From assembly GCA_943324565.2 (NCBI GenBank), contig CALPMC020000010.1, positions 1-50,522 of the forward strand: a DNA stretch of 50,522 bases, in the 5' to 3' direction. Shown here one piece after another: positions 18,699 through 27,635 of the stretch (the stretch's first letter is position 1; each line of letters starts with the position of its first letter). The notes under the pieces are model-generated. The model was not told the DNA's origin. It worked only from the letters and a program-made list of their open reading frames with translations, and made no database searches. The stretch is from Chitinophaga pinensis (GTDB lineage Bacteria; Bacteroidota; Bacteroidia; Flavobacteriales_D; Crocinitomicaceae). The position numbers and the translations under genes are program-made.

Positions 18699-19769
18699 TT
18701 AAAGTGGGATTCCTCTAGAACTAACTAGGCCTGAAATTTCACTTTTATCAAGACTGAAAGAAAAAGTACTTCCTTTTCCAACTTCACTTCTTACTTGGAT
18801 GTTTTGACCATGCGATTCAAGAATGTGTTTCACGATAGCTAATCCAAGACCTGATCCACCATCATTTCTGTTTCTACTTTTTTCGATGCGATAAAAACGT
18901 TCGAATAAACGTGGGATTTCTTTACTATCGATTCCTGGGCCATTATCTATTACTTCAATAGTAACAAGGCTTTCAAAGACTAGCAAATTAATCTTTGTTT
19001 CACCACTTTCATTACCATAAGCAATTGAATTACCAATTAAATTAGTAAAAACTTGCCCTATTTTTACTCGGTCGGCAGTAACATAAATTGGGGTGTAAAA
19101 CTTGTCAAATTTGAGTTTTATTTTCTTCTCCTTTGCTTTTAATTCCAATGAATCAAATGTTTCTGAAATCAAATCAACGAGGTCAAATGAACGCTTTTCC
19201 ATTTTCAGCTCATCAACTTCTAATTTAGTAATTTGATCTAAATCCTCCAAAATACTAGCCATTCTGGCTGTAGCTTTGGCCGCTCGTTCTAAAAAATTTC
19301 GATTGACATCTGGGTCTTCTAAACCACCTTCAAGTAGTGTTAAAATGTATCCTTGAATTGAAAAAACGGGGGTCTTTAACTCGTGAGCAAGATTTCCTAA
19401 GAATTCTCTACGAAACACTTCTTGATCCTTAAGTCTTGTAATTTCAGTGTTCTTCACGTCTTTCCAGTTTTTTACTTCCTGCTCAGCACTTAAAATCATA
19501 GAATCTATGTTTTCCTTAGAAGGTAAGTAGGTTTTTTGATTGATTTGAATTGATTTATAGATTAGAAATAATCTATTGAGAATAAAGTTTTTAAGTAAAA
19601 AGTAAAATATGAAGTAAGCTAATGTACCAGAAATTAAAGGGATAATAGCAATTAAATAAAAATGTAGTTCAACGAGAAAAAAATGTACAAAAAGTGTAAT
19701 CAAGAAACTGATTATTGTAAATGCAGCACTCCCAACTAAGATTAATAAACTTGGTCTATAATTTTTCAC
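18699..19769 (-). CDS. PhoR-like membrane sensor histidine kinase
   Basis: A 356-residue kinase with two adjacent N-terminal membrane helices (about 8-32 and 37-60) and almost no periplasmic loop. The H-box has the phospho-acceptor His129 in LGNLAHELKTPVFSIQGY. ATPase motifs are the N-box region FTNLIGNSIAYG, IDNGPGID, LFERFYRI and GSGLGLAIVKHILESHGQ. The short sensor region is typical of PhoR-type kinases that sense through membrane partners such as the Pst system. It overlaps the response regulator gene by 4 bases, so the pair is one operon. Phosphate sensing is inferred from family resemblance only; no pst or phoU gene lies in the window. Confidence 0.9.
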   Translation of the reverse strand: MKNYRPSLLILVGSAAFTIISFLITLFVHFFLVELHFYLIAIIPLISGTLAYFIFYFLLKNFILNRLFLIYKSIQINQKTYLPSKENIDSMILSAEQEVKNWKDVKNTEITRLKDQEVFRREFLGNLAHELKTPVFSIQGYILTLLEGGLEDPDVNRNFLERAAKATARMASILEDLDQITKLEVDELKMEKRSFDLVDLISETFDSLELKAKEKKIKLKFDKFYTPIYVTADRVKIGQVFTNLIGNSIAYGNESGETKINLLVFESLVTIEVIDNGPGIDSKEIPRLFERFYRIEKSRNRNDGGSGLGLAIVKHILESHGQNIQVRSEVGKGSTFSFSLDKSEISGLVSSRGIPL

Positions 19770-20455
19770 TTCTCATTAAATGTATATCCAACACCTTTTA
19801 TAGTGCGAATATACTCATCTCCGAGCTTTTCTCTAAGTTTTCTTATATGAACATCAATTGTTCTTTCTCCAACAATTGTTTCATTACCCCAAACAATTGA
19901 TAAAATTTGTTCACGATTGAATACTTTTCCTGGTCTACTTGCTAATAATTCTAGTAATTCAAACTCTTTTTTTGGAAGAATTATTTGTTTTCCACTGATT
20001 TCTATTAAGAATTTTTCTCTATCTATTTTCAATGAATTTATATCTGAATCTATAACGACTCCATGCGATTTATCTAATCGACGCAACAAAGATTCAATTT
20101 TACTAAGCAATAATCTTGGACGAATTGGTTTTGAAATATAATCATCAGCACCAGCTTCAAAACCTGCAATTTGAGCATAATCCTCTGCTCTAGATGTTAA
20201 AAAAGCAATAATTGGTTGAGTGATGTTTAAGTCTTTACGGATGATTTGACAAGTTTCAATTCCATCCATTTTAGGCATCATCACATCTAACAAAATCAAG
20301 GAAGGACTCAATTGTTGTGTTAATTTTACGCCCTCTTCTCCATTATTTGCTGTGAATACTTTATAGCCTTCCTTACGAATATTGTAAGATAGAAACTCCA
20401 AAATATCTGGTTCATCATCTACTAGTAAAATTGTGTGCCCTTTTGAGTTTTCCAT
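19766..20455 (-). CDS. OmpR/PhoB-family response regulator
   Basis: A 229-residue regulator with a receiver domain (LLVDDEPDILEFL, phospho-acceptor Asp57 in LILLDVMMPKMDG, FLTSRAED, DDYISKPIRP). A winged-helix DNA-binding domain follows (about 130-229) with LPKKEFELLELLASRPGKVF, REQILSIVWG and RTIDVHIRKLREKLGD. It is translationally coupled to the PhoR-like kinase that follows. The layout and length match PhoB of flavobacteria. The large T9SS cargo gene upstream on the same strand is separated from it by a strong terminator, so it is not part of the same transcript. Confidence 0.92.
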   Translation of the reverse strand: MENSKGHTILLVDDEPDILEFLSYNIRKEGYKVFTANNGEEGVKLTQQLSPSLILLDVMMPKMDGIETCQIIRKDLNITQPIIAFLTSRAEDYAQIAGFEAGADDYISKPIRPRLLLSKIESLLRRLDKSHGVVIDSDINSLKIDREKFLIEISGKQIILPKKEFELLELLASRPGKVFNREQILSIVWGNETIVGERTIDVHIRKLREKLGDEYIRTIKGVGYTFNEK

Positions 20456-20468
20456 GATAAAATTATAA

Positions 20469-20501
20469 AAAAGGCTACTGACGGAAAATCAGTAGCCTTT
20501 T
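20469..20501 (-). terminator. Strong intrinsic terminator after the 853-residue cargo gene
   Basis: A perfect 13-bp stem (AAAAGGCTACTGA with TCAGTAGCCTTTT) encloses a 7-base loop. On the minus strand it is followed by a T-rich stretch. It lies 14 bases after the stop of the 20516-23077 gene and just before the PhoB-like gene. Confidence 0.9.
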
Positions 20502-20515
20502 GGTTTAAAATTTAA

Positions 20516-23077
20516 TTATTTATTTACAACCATTCTTTTTGTCAATGAGTTACCATTGCTAGAAATTCTGATTGAATACATTCCATTCGATACATTCATT
20601 GTGTTGAATTCAGAAACTTGAACTCCTGATTGCTCAATTGTATTTGATTGGATAGTTCTACCCATTTGGTCAATCATTTCGATTGTAACCGCTTGGTTGT
20701 TTTGGTTGTCAAATGCAACAACAAAACTTTCAGTTGCTGGATTTGGATAAACGTTGATGTTTTCAACACCTTCCAATTCTTCCAATGAAACAGTAATCGC
20801 AACTGTGAATGATTGTGTATCAGTACAGTTTCCATTGATTGCTGTTAATTCAACTGTATAAGAACCGTTAGCTGCAAAAGCATGAACTGGAGCACTTGCT
20901 GAAGAGTTAGTGAAATCACCGAAATCCCAAGAATAAGATGTTGCGCCAGTTGAACTGTTTGAGAATGTTACAACATTACCGTTTACAGTAAATGAACCCG
21001 CGGCAGTTGGCGTAGCAGTAAATGTTACAGCAGTTGGAGCAGAAGCACCTACACCGTCACAAGCATCACTATTAGTTGTTGTAACTGTAAAGTTACCAGT
21101 TGCAGTTACTTGAATTGCTTGAGTTGTAGCATTGTTTGACCACAAGTATGAATCAGCAGTTGAAGCAGTTAATGTTACAGTTTCACCTGAACAAGCAGCA
21201 GTCGCAGAAGCATTAATAGTTGGAGTTGGTGCAGAACTAACGTTTACTACAGTTGCAGTTGAGGTAGCTGAACAGCTGTTATTATCCGTTACTGTAACCG
21301 TATAAGAACCTGAAGTTGTTACTGTGATAGCTTCAGTTGTTGCTGAAGTTGACCAAACGTTACCTGAAGTTGCAGATGAAGTTAAAACAACTGAACCACC
21401 TGTACAGAATGATGTGTTACCACTTGCATTAATTGTAGGGATTGATGGTAAAGCGTTTACTGTTACATCAATTGCAACTCTCTTACTTTCGTCACCATTC
21501 GCATTAACTTGGCTTACATAATAAGTGAAATTACCAGCTGATGTTGTACTTGGTGTTGGTGCTGTAGTTGAGAATGTTCCACCTGTTGCTTGGTTATACC
21601 AACGTAATGTGTTAGCTCCTGAAGCTGTTGCAGTTAAAGCTGTTGCAACCGCACCTTGACAATATGTAAATGTTGTTGTAGCAACTGTTGGTCTAACAAC
21701 AGAAAAGAATTTATCATCCATGAAAGATGCATTAGTTGCTGCAAGTGAACCAGAATTCAAACGTGCATCAGGAGTAGTTCCTAAAGCTGTAAATAAATTT
21801 ACCCAGTTTACTTGAGCCAAAGTTGTAGTAGTATCGTTTCCATTAGCTGACCACCAAGAAAGGTACCAAGCATCAGTCGTTCCGTCAGAAACAGGAGGAG
21901 TTCCTGAAGTATTGTTAATTAAATTTGCGTTTGAAGCAAAATTGGTTAAAATGTTATTAGCAAATTGAAGGGTGTCACCGTTTACATTGTTTACAACTGC
22001 TGCTCCTTCAATAGAAAGACCTTTTTCCCAACCTGTTACTAATGAGTTAAAACAAGATGTTGCAGTGTTTCTTCTTAAGCGAAAGGCTTTTTCGAATTTT
22101 TCACCAGTAGGTAAAACAGTTGTTCCATCACCTTTAGGACCAACAATTGTGATGTTTGAAAAAATTGGTGCTGTTTTTGGTTGAGCAACTGTACCTTGTG
22201 CATCATTATCCGATTCGAAACAATTTGAATCCCCAGCTGCGTCAGATAAATCTTTATCACGAATCGCTAAACCAAACTGGATTTTACCTCTGTAACCGAA
22301 ATCTGTATCAAAATCATCATCTAATCCTCTGTAAACAATAAGATTTTTACAATTTACAGTTCCACCAAACCATTCATAAGAATCGTCTCCCGAAAAAGAA
22401 ACTTGTAGGTGATCAACAGTTGTTCCAGAACCAACTGAACCAAAAGTGATTCCGTTTATTTCTTTTCCAGGCTCTAAAGGAATACCAGGGAATTCAACTC
22501 TAACATATTGTAAAACACCAGAATTATCATTATCAAAAGCACCACCAAATTGAGTGTCAGTAGAAGCAACTAAACCTTCAATATTTGCAACACCACCAGG
22601 TTGGTTGTTTTTAGCTAAACCTAAAATTACTAAGCCTCCCCAATCTCCTTCAGCACGATTTCCAACATCTTCACCTGAAGTAAATACTATAGGATTTGAA
22701 GCTGTACCAGCAGCATTGATTTTAGCTCCTCTTGTAATAATTAAAGTTGCTTGTGTAGCTTTATCACAACGTATAATTGTCCCAGGTGCAATTGTTAGCG
22801 TTGCATTGTTTCTAACGTACACTTTGTTTTGTAATAAAATTACACCACTCCATGTTGTGTTTGTTGTAATATTTGCTGAAACAGTAGCTGTGTAAGCTGT
22901 TGAATAAACAGTGTTTTCAGGATCAAAGTTTGACCATCCTGCTGTCCAATCTGTCGCTGCAGTTCCGTCAGTTACAGGAAACGCACCTTTGTAATTTGTT
23001 GGTGTCCAAAATGCATCTTGTGCATTTAAAGATGTGCCTAAGCATAATGCCGCAATTGCGAAGTAAATCTTTTTCAT
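20516..23077 (-). CDS. Secreted PKD-domain protein with type A T9SS sorting domain
   Basis: An 853-residue protein with the signal peptide MKKIYFAIAALCLGTSLNAQ. Residues about 25-470 form a domain with beta-helix-like strands and strongly conserved-looking blocks (LTIAPGTIIRCDKATQATLI, EGDWGGLVILGLAKNN, NSGVLQYVRVEF, FSGDDSYEWFGGTVNCKN). Three Ig-like modules follow (each with SG.V.WS.. or TVTDNNSC signatures). A PKD domain comes next (YSWDFGDFTNSSASAPVHAF), then a type A sorting domain (INVYPNPATESFVVAF, NVSNGMYSIRI, KRMVVNK). Export to the surface or medium by T9SS is well supported. I recall the N-terminal domain as common in Bacteroidota secreted proteins but cannot assign its function. 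The upstream position relative to PhoB/PhoR makes phosphate-related control a hypothesis only. Confidence 0.88.
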   Translation of the reverse strand: MKKIYFAIAALCLGTSLNAQDAFWTPTNYKGAFPVTDGTAATDWTAGWSNFDPENTVYSTAYTATVSANITTNTTWSGVILLQNKVYVRNNATLTIAPGTIIRCDKATQATLIITRGAKINAAGTASNPIVFTSGEDVGNRAEGDWGGLVILGLAKNNQPGGVANIEGLVASTDTQFGGAFDNDNSGVLQYVRVEFPGIPLEPGKEINGITFGSVGSGTTVDHLQVSFSGDDSYEWFGGTVNCKNLIVYRGLDDDFDTDFGYRGKIQFGLAIRDKDLSDAAGDSNCFESDNDAQGTVAQPKTAPIFSNITIVGPKGDGTTVLPTGEKFEKAFRLRRNTATSCFNSLVTGWEKGLSIEGAAVVNNVNGDTLQFANNILTNFASNANLINNTSGTPPVSDGTTDAWYLSWWSANGNDTTTTLAQVNWVNLFTALGTTPDARLNSGSLAATNASFMDDKFFSVVRPTVATTTFTYCQGAVATALTATASGANTLRWYNQATGGTFSTTAPTPSTTSAGNFTYYVSQVNANGDESKRVAIDVTVNALPSIPTINASGNTSFCTGGSVVLTSSATSGNVWSTSATTEAITVTTSGSYTVTVTDNNSCSATSTATVVNVSSAPTPTINASATAACSGETVTLTASTADSYLWSNNATTQAIQVTATGNFTVTTTNSDACDGVGASAPTAVTFTATPTAAGSFTVNGNVVTFSNSSTGATSYSWDFGDFTNSSASAPVHAFAANGSYTVELTAINGNCTDTQSFTVAITVSLEELEGVENINVYPNPATESFVVAFDNQNNQAVTIEMIDQMGRTIQSNTIEQSGVQVSEFNTMNVSNGMYSIRISSNGNSLTKRMVVNK

Positions 23078-23334
23078 TTTAATTTTTTTTGTGCAAAGGT
23101 CAGTCTCAAAAACATTGAGTGCGTTACAGAAGTCTTATGTCTTCTTTAAGTGATTATTAAACTTTGAAAACAATTCGTTAACATGAATGAAATTTCGAAT
23201 TTAAATTCAAATAACAAATGCAACTTTTATAGTTATTCATTTCAAATTTTCTTTAGTTGAAACAATTTACATTTCAGTTAAAAGCATCAATTTTATTTAA
23301 ATGGAAATCCTTCTGGAGTTCTTGTAATGGACAC

Positions 23335-23679
23335 CTACTGTTTCATCCCTCCTGGTTGGCAACAAAGCGGTAATTTTTGAACAGTTTCTTTCTTCGCTTT
23401 TTGATCATCGGCGTCGTAACCAATTTCGTTGATGATTTGTTTGATTTCCGCTTCCGTTATTTTTGAGGTTGCGAATTTCACCGTTAGCTTTTTGCTTTCA
23501 ATATTTAATTCTGCAAATTTAATTCCGCTAGTATAGTTCAATTTTCCTTCGATACGTTCTTTACAATCACCACATTCTGCAGACGTTTGAATGATTATTG
23601 TTTTGAATTTTTGTGCTTTTTGTGAAAATCCAATTGTTCCAATGAAGATAAAAAGAGATAAAAAAAGTAAGTGTTTCAT
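23335..23679 (-). CDS. Periplasmic heavy-metal-associated (HMA) domain protein
   Basis: A 114-residue protein with a signal peptide (MKHLLFLSLFIFIGTIGFSQ). Residues about 25-95 have the ferredoxin-like HMA fold pattern, with metal-binding CxxC in TSAECGDCKERIEGKL and a closing EIGYDAD. The tail ends in LPLCCQPGGMKQ, adding two adjacent cysteines. Such proteins bind Cu(I) or similar soft metals. It follows the TonB-dependent receptor gene by 35 bases and is the last gene of the putative metal operon. Which metal is carried, and whether it serves uptake or detoxification, cannot be decided from sequence. Confidence 0.88.
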   Translation of the reverse strand: MKHLLFLSLFIFIGTIGFSQKAQKFKTIIIQTSAECGDCKERIEGKLNYTSGIKFAELNIESKKLTVKFATSKITEAEIKQIINEIGYDADDQKAKKETVQKLPLCCQPGGMKQ

Positions 23680-23714
23680 GTTTTGTTTTTTAAAGGGTTT
23701 TTATTCGTATTAAT

Positions 23715-25949
23715 TTATTTTTTCTTTGGTTGTAAGATTGCGAATCGCAGTCCCGCATAGACATTTATTCCCATAATTGGTCCCCAACTATTAGTTGCAT
23801 CAAAAGTGCTGCTAAAAGGATTTTGTGCGTCAATGATTGGGTTTTGCTGTTTGAAGTTGGTTAAGTTCTCTCCTCCCAAGTAAAAGTTCCATTTCTTGTA
23901 AACATAAGTTATTTGCCCATTTACCATCGGATAAACCTGACCTTTCGTATTGAATAAAATCAAGGTTGGATCTGTGCTATTGGTTTGAACAGGTAAACGA
24001 GAAGCTCCAAAAATAGAACAAGTTAAATCAAATTCCCAACGTTTATTGCGCGTTTTATAAGCCAAATTCATAAACCCTCGGTTTCTAGGAATCATCACTT
24101 GCTGACGCATTTCACCACCGTATTCGGCTTTTACATCTAAGAATTTGTAAGCCAAGCGAACATCGAAATTTTTAAAAGGAGAAAAACTCAATTCTGTTTG
24201 AAAGCTATTGGAATAAGAAGCATTTTCTAGATTAGTGAAAACAATAGCATTAACGCTTTCGTCACGGTCAACTACCAATTGATTGGTAAAACGAGTGTGG
24301 TAATAATCAATACTGATGGATGCTTTTTGTCCGCCAAATTTAAATTCATGAACGATTGAAGTTCCTGCATTCCAAGAAATTTCTGGTTTTGTTTCTATCG
24401 GTGCAATCCATTGTTTGGAGTTGGCAAGCAAAGAAATGTTATCAATGATATAATTTGGCACACGCCAGCCCTTTCCAATAGTGAAACGAACATCAGTAAG
24501 TTCAGATGCGCTGAATTTCGTGTGAATTCTTGGTGAAAATTGACTACCATACAAATTGTGATAATCATATCGAGCACCAAAAACACCAGTGAATCGCGAA
24601 CCTGTGAATGTATATTCTCCGAAAATGCCTGGTACAATTTCTGTTCGATTTTGAACTAAAGAATCTGCTTGTTGGGTAATTGCAAGGGCAACCAAACTTC
24701 CTCCAATTTTGATTTTATGGTCGCTTGTGCCAATGATATCGTCATAAATGGCATTGATATATCCTCGTTTTTCAGTTCCATCAAACATTCGTAATCCAAA
24801 TTGACCATCCATCGTTTGATACTTCAGATTGTAAAGAATCCCCAAAGAACGCATTGGTTTTTTACCAAAAAATCCTGTTTTTGCAAAGACATCGATGTGT
24901 CTAGAATTCAGTAAAACACCATAATTTGCTGTAGGATTTACAATTGAAGGTTTTCCTCTGTAAAAGCCGGTTTGTCCACCCACTTTTCGATCTTGATACG
25001 CATTAAATCCAAATTGTATTTCTTTGTTTTTGCCATCAAAATCCCAACGGTTCATAAATGCGATATTATCACCCATTGGTAAGTCGCGAAAACCGTCATT
25101 ATTATGGTCGATATTTCCGTAAACTGTAGAGGCGTGCGCCAACCATCCCGTGCTCCATTTTTCATTTAATTTATAACCAGCATTGAGATTTAACTCAGAA
25201 CGACCAAACGCACTTTGATAGACGTTTGCGTAAAATCGCTCCATTTCTTTGGGTTTTTTCAGTTCTAAATTCACTAAACCCGCCATAGATTCGTATCCAT
25301 TCACAACATTCCCTGTGCCTTTCGTAATTTGAATGGATTCTATCCACGTACCAGAAATTGATTGTAGTCCAAACGAGCTTTCTAATCCACGTAAATACGG
25401 TATATTTTCTAGTTGAATTTGAGTGTAAACACCATCTAAGCCCATCATTTGAATTTTCTTTGCGCCAGAAACCGCATCCGTAATATTCACATCAACAGAC
25501 GCATTTGTTTCAAACGATTCTGAAAGATTACAACACGCCGCTTTACGCAATTCTGCTGATGTTAACTCCTCAACGTGTAAAGTTTTCAGTTTAGAAATAC
25601 CATGCGAATTTCGTTTGAAACTAATCACCACTTCATCCAATAATTTTGCTGAATACAATGTTACATTAAGAGAAATAAAGCGATCTTTTTTATCGAGAAT
25701 GATAGTGTCCGAGTAATAACCAATGGCAGAAACTACAAGCGTATCGGGTAATAATTTTGGCAAAACGAGTTCAAAAGTTCCTTCTTCGGAAGTAATTGCG
25801 CCGGTTTTAGAATGAATTAATTTGACTTTTGCTCCGTAAATTGGTTTTTTTGAGATGGAATCAGCGCCTTGCACCAATCCCTTTATTTGGGCGTTAAATG
25901 ATGAGTAAAAACCGAAACTCAACAAAACGCTTAAAACGAGTTGTTTCAT
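23715..25949 (-). CDS. TonB-dependent outer-membrane receptor, putative metal transport
   Basis: A 744-residue receptor with a signal peptide, then an N-terminal carboxypeptidase-regulatory-like domain (IKGLVQGADSISKKPIYGAK, ending LVVSAIGYYSDTIIL). The plug domain spans about 120-235 (VDVNITDAVSGAKKIQMMGL, YLRGLESSFG, ITKGTGNVVNGYESMAG). The rest is a 22-stranded barrel pattern ending in GLRFAILQPKKK. The plug starts with KAACCNLSESFETN, an unusual vicinal cysteine pair. The gene lies between a HYC_CC_PP-type protein and an HMA-domain protein, both with metal-type cysteines, so a soft metal such as copper is the likely substrate. That is inference from context. Confidence 0.92.
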   Translation of the reverse strand: MKQLVLSVLLSFGFYSSFNAQIKGLVQGADSISKKPIYGAKVKLIHSKTGAITSEEGTFELVLPKLLPDTLVVSAIGYYSDTIILDKKDRFISLNVTLYSAKLLDEVVISFKRNSHGISKLKTLHVEELTSAELRKAACCNLSESFETNASVDVNITDAVSGAKKIQMMGLDGVYTQIQLENIPYLRGLESSFGLQSISGTWIESIQITKGTGNVVNGYESMAGLVNLELKKPKEMERFYANVYQSAFGRSELNLNAGYKLNEKWSTGWLAHASTVYGNIDHNNDGFRDLPMGDNIAFMNRWDFDGKNKEIQFGFNAYQDRKVGGQTGFYRGKPSIVNPTANYGVLLNSRHIDVFAKTGFFGKKPMRSLGILYNLKYQTMDGQFGLRMFDGTEKRGYINAIYDDIIGTSDHKIKIGGSLVALAITQQADSLVQNRTEIVPGIFGEYTFTGSRFTGVFGARYDYHNLYGSQFSPRIHTKFSASELTDVRFTIGKGWRVPNYIIDNISLLANSKQWIAPIETKPEISWNAGTSIVHEFKFGGQKASISIDYYHTRFTNQLVVDRDESVNAIVFTNLENASYSNSFQTELSFSPFKNFDVRLAYKFLDVKAEYGGEMRQQVMIPRNRGFMNLAYKTRNKRWEFDLTCSIFGASRLPVQTNSTDPTLILFNTKGQVYPMVNGQITYVYKKWNFYLGGENLTNFKQQNPIIDAQNPFSSTFDATNSWGPIMGINVYAGLRFAILQPKKK

Positions 25950-25993
25950 ATTAAAATTTAAAAGATTAAGACAGTAATTTTCAGTCTAATCTT

Positions 25994-26413
25994 CTAAATT
26001 CTAAATACTTGTTGTTCGATAAGTAATGCTTTTCCCCAAGGCCTGGGTGGTGGATCTTTGCCTATATTTGTTGATAAAACAGTATTAGCAAGCGCGATTT
26101 TACTCGAGTAAACTGCTTTTATTTCTCTAGTTTGAAAATAGTAATCAGTAAAATGAAATTGATTCCAAGTAACGGAATAATCAAGTTTTAGTTGAATTAA
26201 ATCTGTTTCATCATGGCAACAATCATCCTTTTCACTTTCATCTGTTTGACAACAAGGAGGCAAGTCAGATCGCTCATTTTCACAATAATTCTCCGTATTT
26301 ATGAAATAAGAACGAAATATTCCATCTTCTTCACAAGCATGAGTAAATACAGGAATTCCAATGTTTCCTACAAATAGAATTAAAGTAAAGAAGAAAATGA
26401 AAATTCTTTTCAT
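25994..26413 (-). CDS. Small exported cysteine-rich protein, HYC_CC_PP type
   Basis: The ATG at 26413 gives 139 residues and a good signal peptide (MKRIFIFFFTLILFVGNIG). A start at 26449 would add 12 residues and lie inside the promoter. The mature part has THACEEDG, PPCCQTDE, DDCCHDE and, near the end, GKDPPPRPWG. This order of H-x-C, CC and PP motifs matches the small Bacteroidota family called HYC_CC_PP, which is often found beside metal transport genes. Here it is the first gene of an apparent operon with a TonB-dependent receptor (44 bases away) and an HMA protein. The cysteines and histidines suggest soft-metal binding. Confidence 0.78.
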   Translation of the reverse strand: MKRIFIFFFTLILFVGNIGIPVFTHACEEDGIFRSYFINTENYCENERSDLPPCCQTDESEKDDCCHDETDLIQLKLDYSVTWNQFHFTDYYFQTREIKAVYSSKIALANTVLSTNIGKDPPPRPWGKALLIEQQVFRI

Positions 26414-26420
26414 ACTACGA

Positions 26421-26428
26421 CAAAGGTA
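26421..26428 (-). promoter_or_regulatory. Promoter of the putative metal operon
   Basis: The minus strand reads TACCTTTG, an exact fit to TAnnTTTG, with a TTG 18 bases upstream (26447-26449). It ends only 7 bases before the chosen ATG at 26413, so the message would be nearly leaderless. The element also supports that start over the ATG at 26449. Confidence 0.65.
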
Positions 26429-26447
26429 GGAAAGTATTTTAACAAAC

Positions 26448-26477
26448 AAAAAAAGGGATTCCGAAACAAAACCCCTT
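26448..26477 (-). terminator. Weak intrinsic terminator after the 338-residue cargo gene
   Basis: On the minus strand a short stem (AAGGG with CCCTT, 15-base loop) is followed by a run of T. It lies 21 bases after the stop of the gene at 26498-27514 and overlaps the metal-operon promoter region. Confidence 0.5.
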
Positions 26478-26497
26478 CAATTTAAGATTACTAAAAA

Positions 26498-27514
26498 TTA
26501 TTTCTTAACGAATTTTTTTACTTGAACTCCTTTAACATTTTGAAGTTTAACAAAGTAAATTCCTGCGCTGAATGAAGAAATATCAAGTGTTTTTGAGTTA
26601 GTATTTTTAACTAAAATTTCACCATTTACATTCAGTACTGAATAGTTGAAATCACCTTTTGTATTGATATTTAATACTTGATCTGCTGGATTTGGATATA
26701 AATCAAACGTTCCGATATTGTTTTCAGCTAAACCAATGTAGTCATTAGGCATATCTTTAGACAAAACCAAAGTGCTTTCATTGTTCAATAACGCAGATGT
26801 TAATTTAATAGAAACAACAACAAAAATTGGAAGATTTGAGGTTGTATAATCGTAATATTCATACCATTCACGAACTAAATTAATTGGTTGTTCGCCAAAA
26901 ATAGCGTTATAAATCACAGTGTTTAATGTATCTGTGATGTAGTATCTAATTACGTTTGTGTAGTCATTTTGTTGTAATTTCAATGTGCCAACACCATCGA
27001 TTGTAGAATAAGAACCGCCGTCAGCAACAGTATCAATTGGAACAAGAGGATTTGCACTTAAAATTCCTCCATCAATAGCATCGTATAATTCGTCATTTAA
27101 AGCAAAAGGATAATTATTCAATTTTTGATTGTCAACGTTCCAATTAACGAAAACTGTACCTAAGCTTTGTTCAGAGAATATGTTTCCTTGAGATATACGC
27201 TCAGATGATGATGAGCTGTAATAAGTAGTTAATAAATCACCGATACTGTATTTTTTTGTTGCGTCCATAAAAATGGAATCTGCTGTCGATAGGTCAACAG
27301 CTTCAACTTTAAGAACTTTTGTTAATTCTTGAACACCTAATAAATCACTATAATCCCAGGTAACATTAGATCCTGTAATGTTTTGATAAAGCACAGTGTT
27401 TGAATCACACAGATAAAGTGTTGCTGTTGCTCCAATTGCGGGCTCATTTGCTGAGGTCATTTGAGCAAATGAAAACAAGGGTAAAAAACTTAAAGCAAGT
27501 AAAGATTTTTTCAT
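26498..27514 (-). CDS. Secreted protein of unknown function with type A T9SS sorting domain
   Basis: A 338-residue protein with signal peptide MKKSLLALSFLPLFSFAQ. Residues 20-260 hold a domain I do not recognise, with many Tyr, Asn and Thr residues and no cysteine except one in LYLCDSN. The last 75 residues are a type A sorting domain (FDLYPNPADQVLNINT, ISSFSAGIYFVKLQN, VKKFVKK). It is flanked by a weak terminator on one side and about 120 AT-rich bases on the other, so it is probably a single-gene transcript. Function unknown; secretion by T9SS is well supported. Confidence 0.85.
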   Translation of the reverse strand: MKKSLLALSFLPLFSFAQMTSANEPAIGATATLYLCDSNTVLYQNITGSNVTWDYSDLLGVQELTKVLKVEAVDLSTADSIFMDATKKYSIGDLLTTYYSSSSSERISQGNIFSEQSLGTVFVNWNVDNQKLNNYPFALNDELYDAIDGGILSANPLVPIDTVADGGSYSTIDGVGTLKLQQNDYTNVIRYYITDTLNTVIYNAIFGEQPINLVREWYEYYDYTTSNLPIFVVVSIKLTSALLNNESTLVLSKDMPNDYIGLAENNIGTFDLYPNPADQVLNINTKGDFNYSVLNVNGEILVKNTNSKTLDISSFSAGIYFVKLQNVKGVQVKKFVKK

Positions 27515-27635
27515 TTAAAGATGTTTTAATTGATTGAATTAAACAGAATAAATTAGTTCACTAGGTTAAAATTACAAAAATTTTATTTCTGTAATCTTAA
27601 AAGTAGTTGTAGGGTGTGTTTTTATGATTAGATAT

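Noticed and set aside
20516-23077. Repeated GTTGAAGC/ACAGTTG-like words suggesting a CRISPR or tandem repeat
   Set aside because: The words are irregular and come from Thr/Ala/Val-rich coding sequence. There is no constant repeat with unique spacers. No CRISPR array was seen anywhere in the window.
23294-23335. In-frame stretch after the HMA stop that reads VSITRTPEGFPFK before the next stop
   Set aside because: It looks protein-like, but 13 codons are too few to claim stop readthrough or a lost C-terminus, and nothing else supports it.
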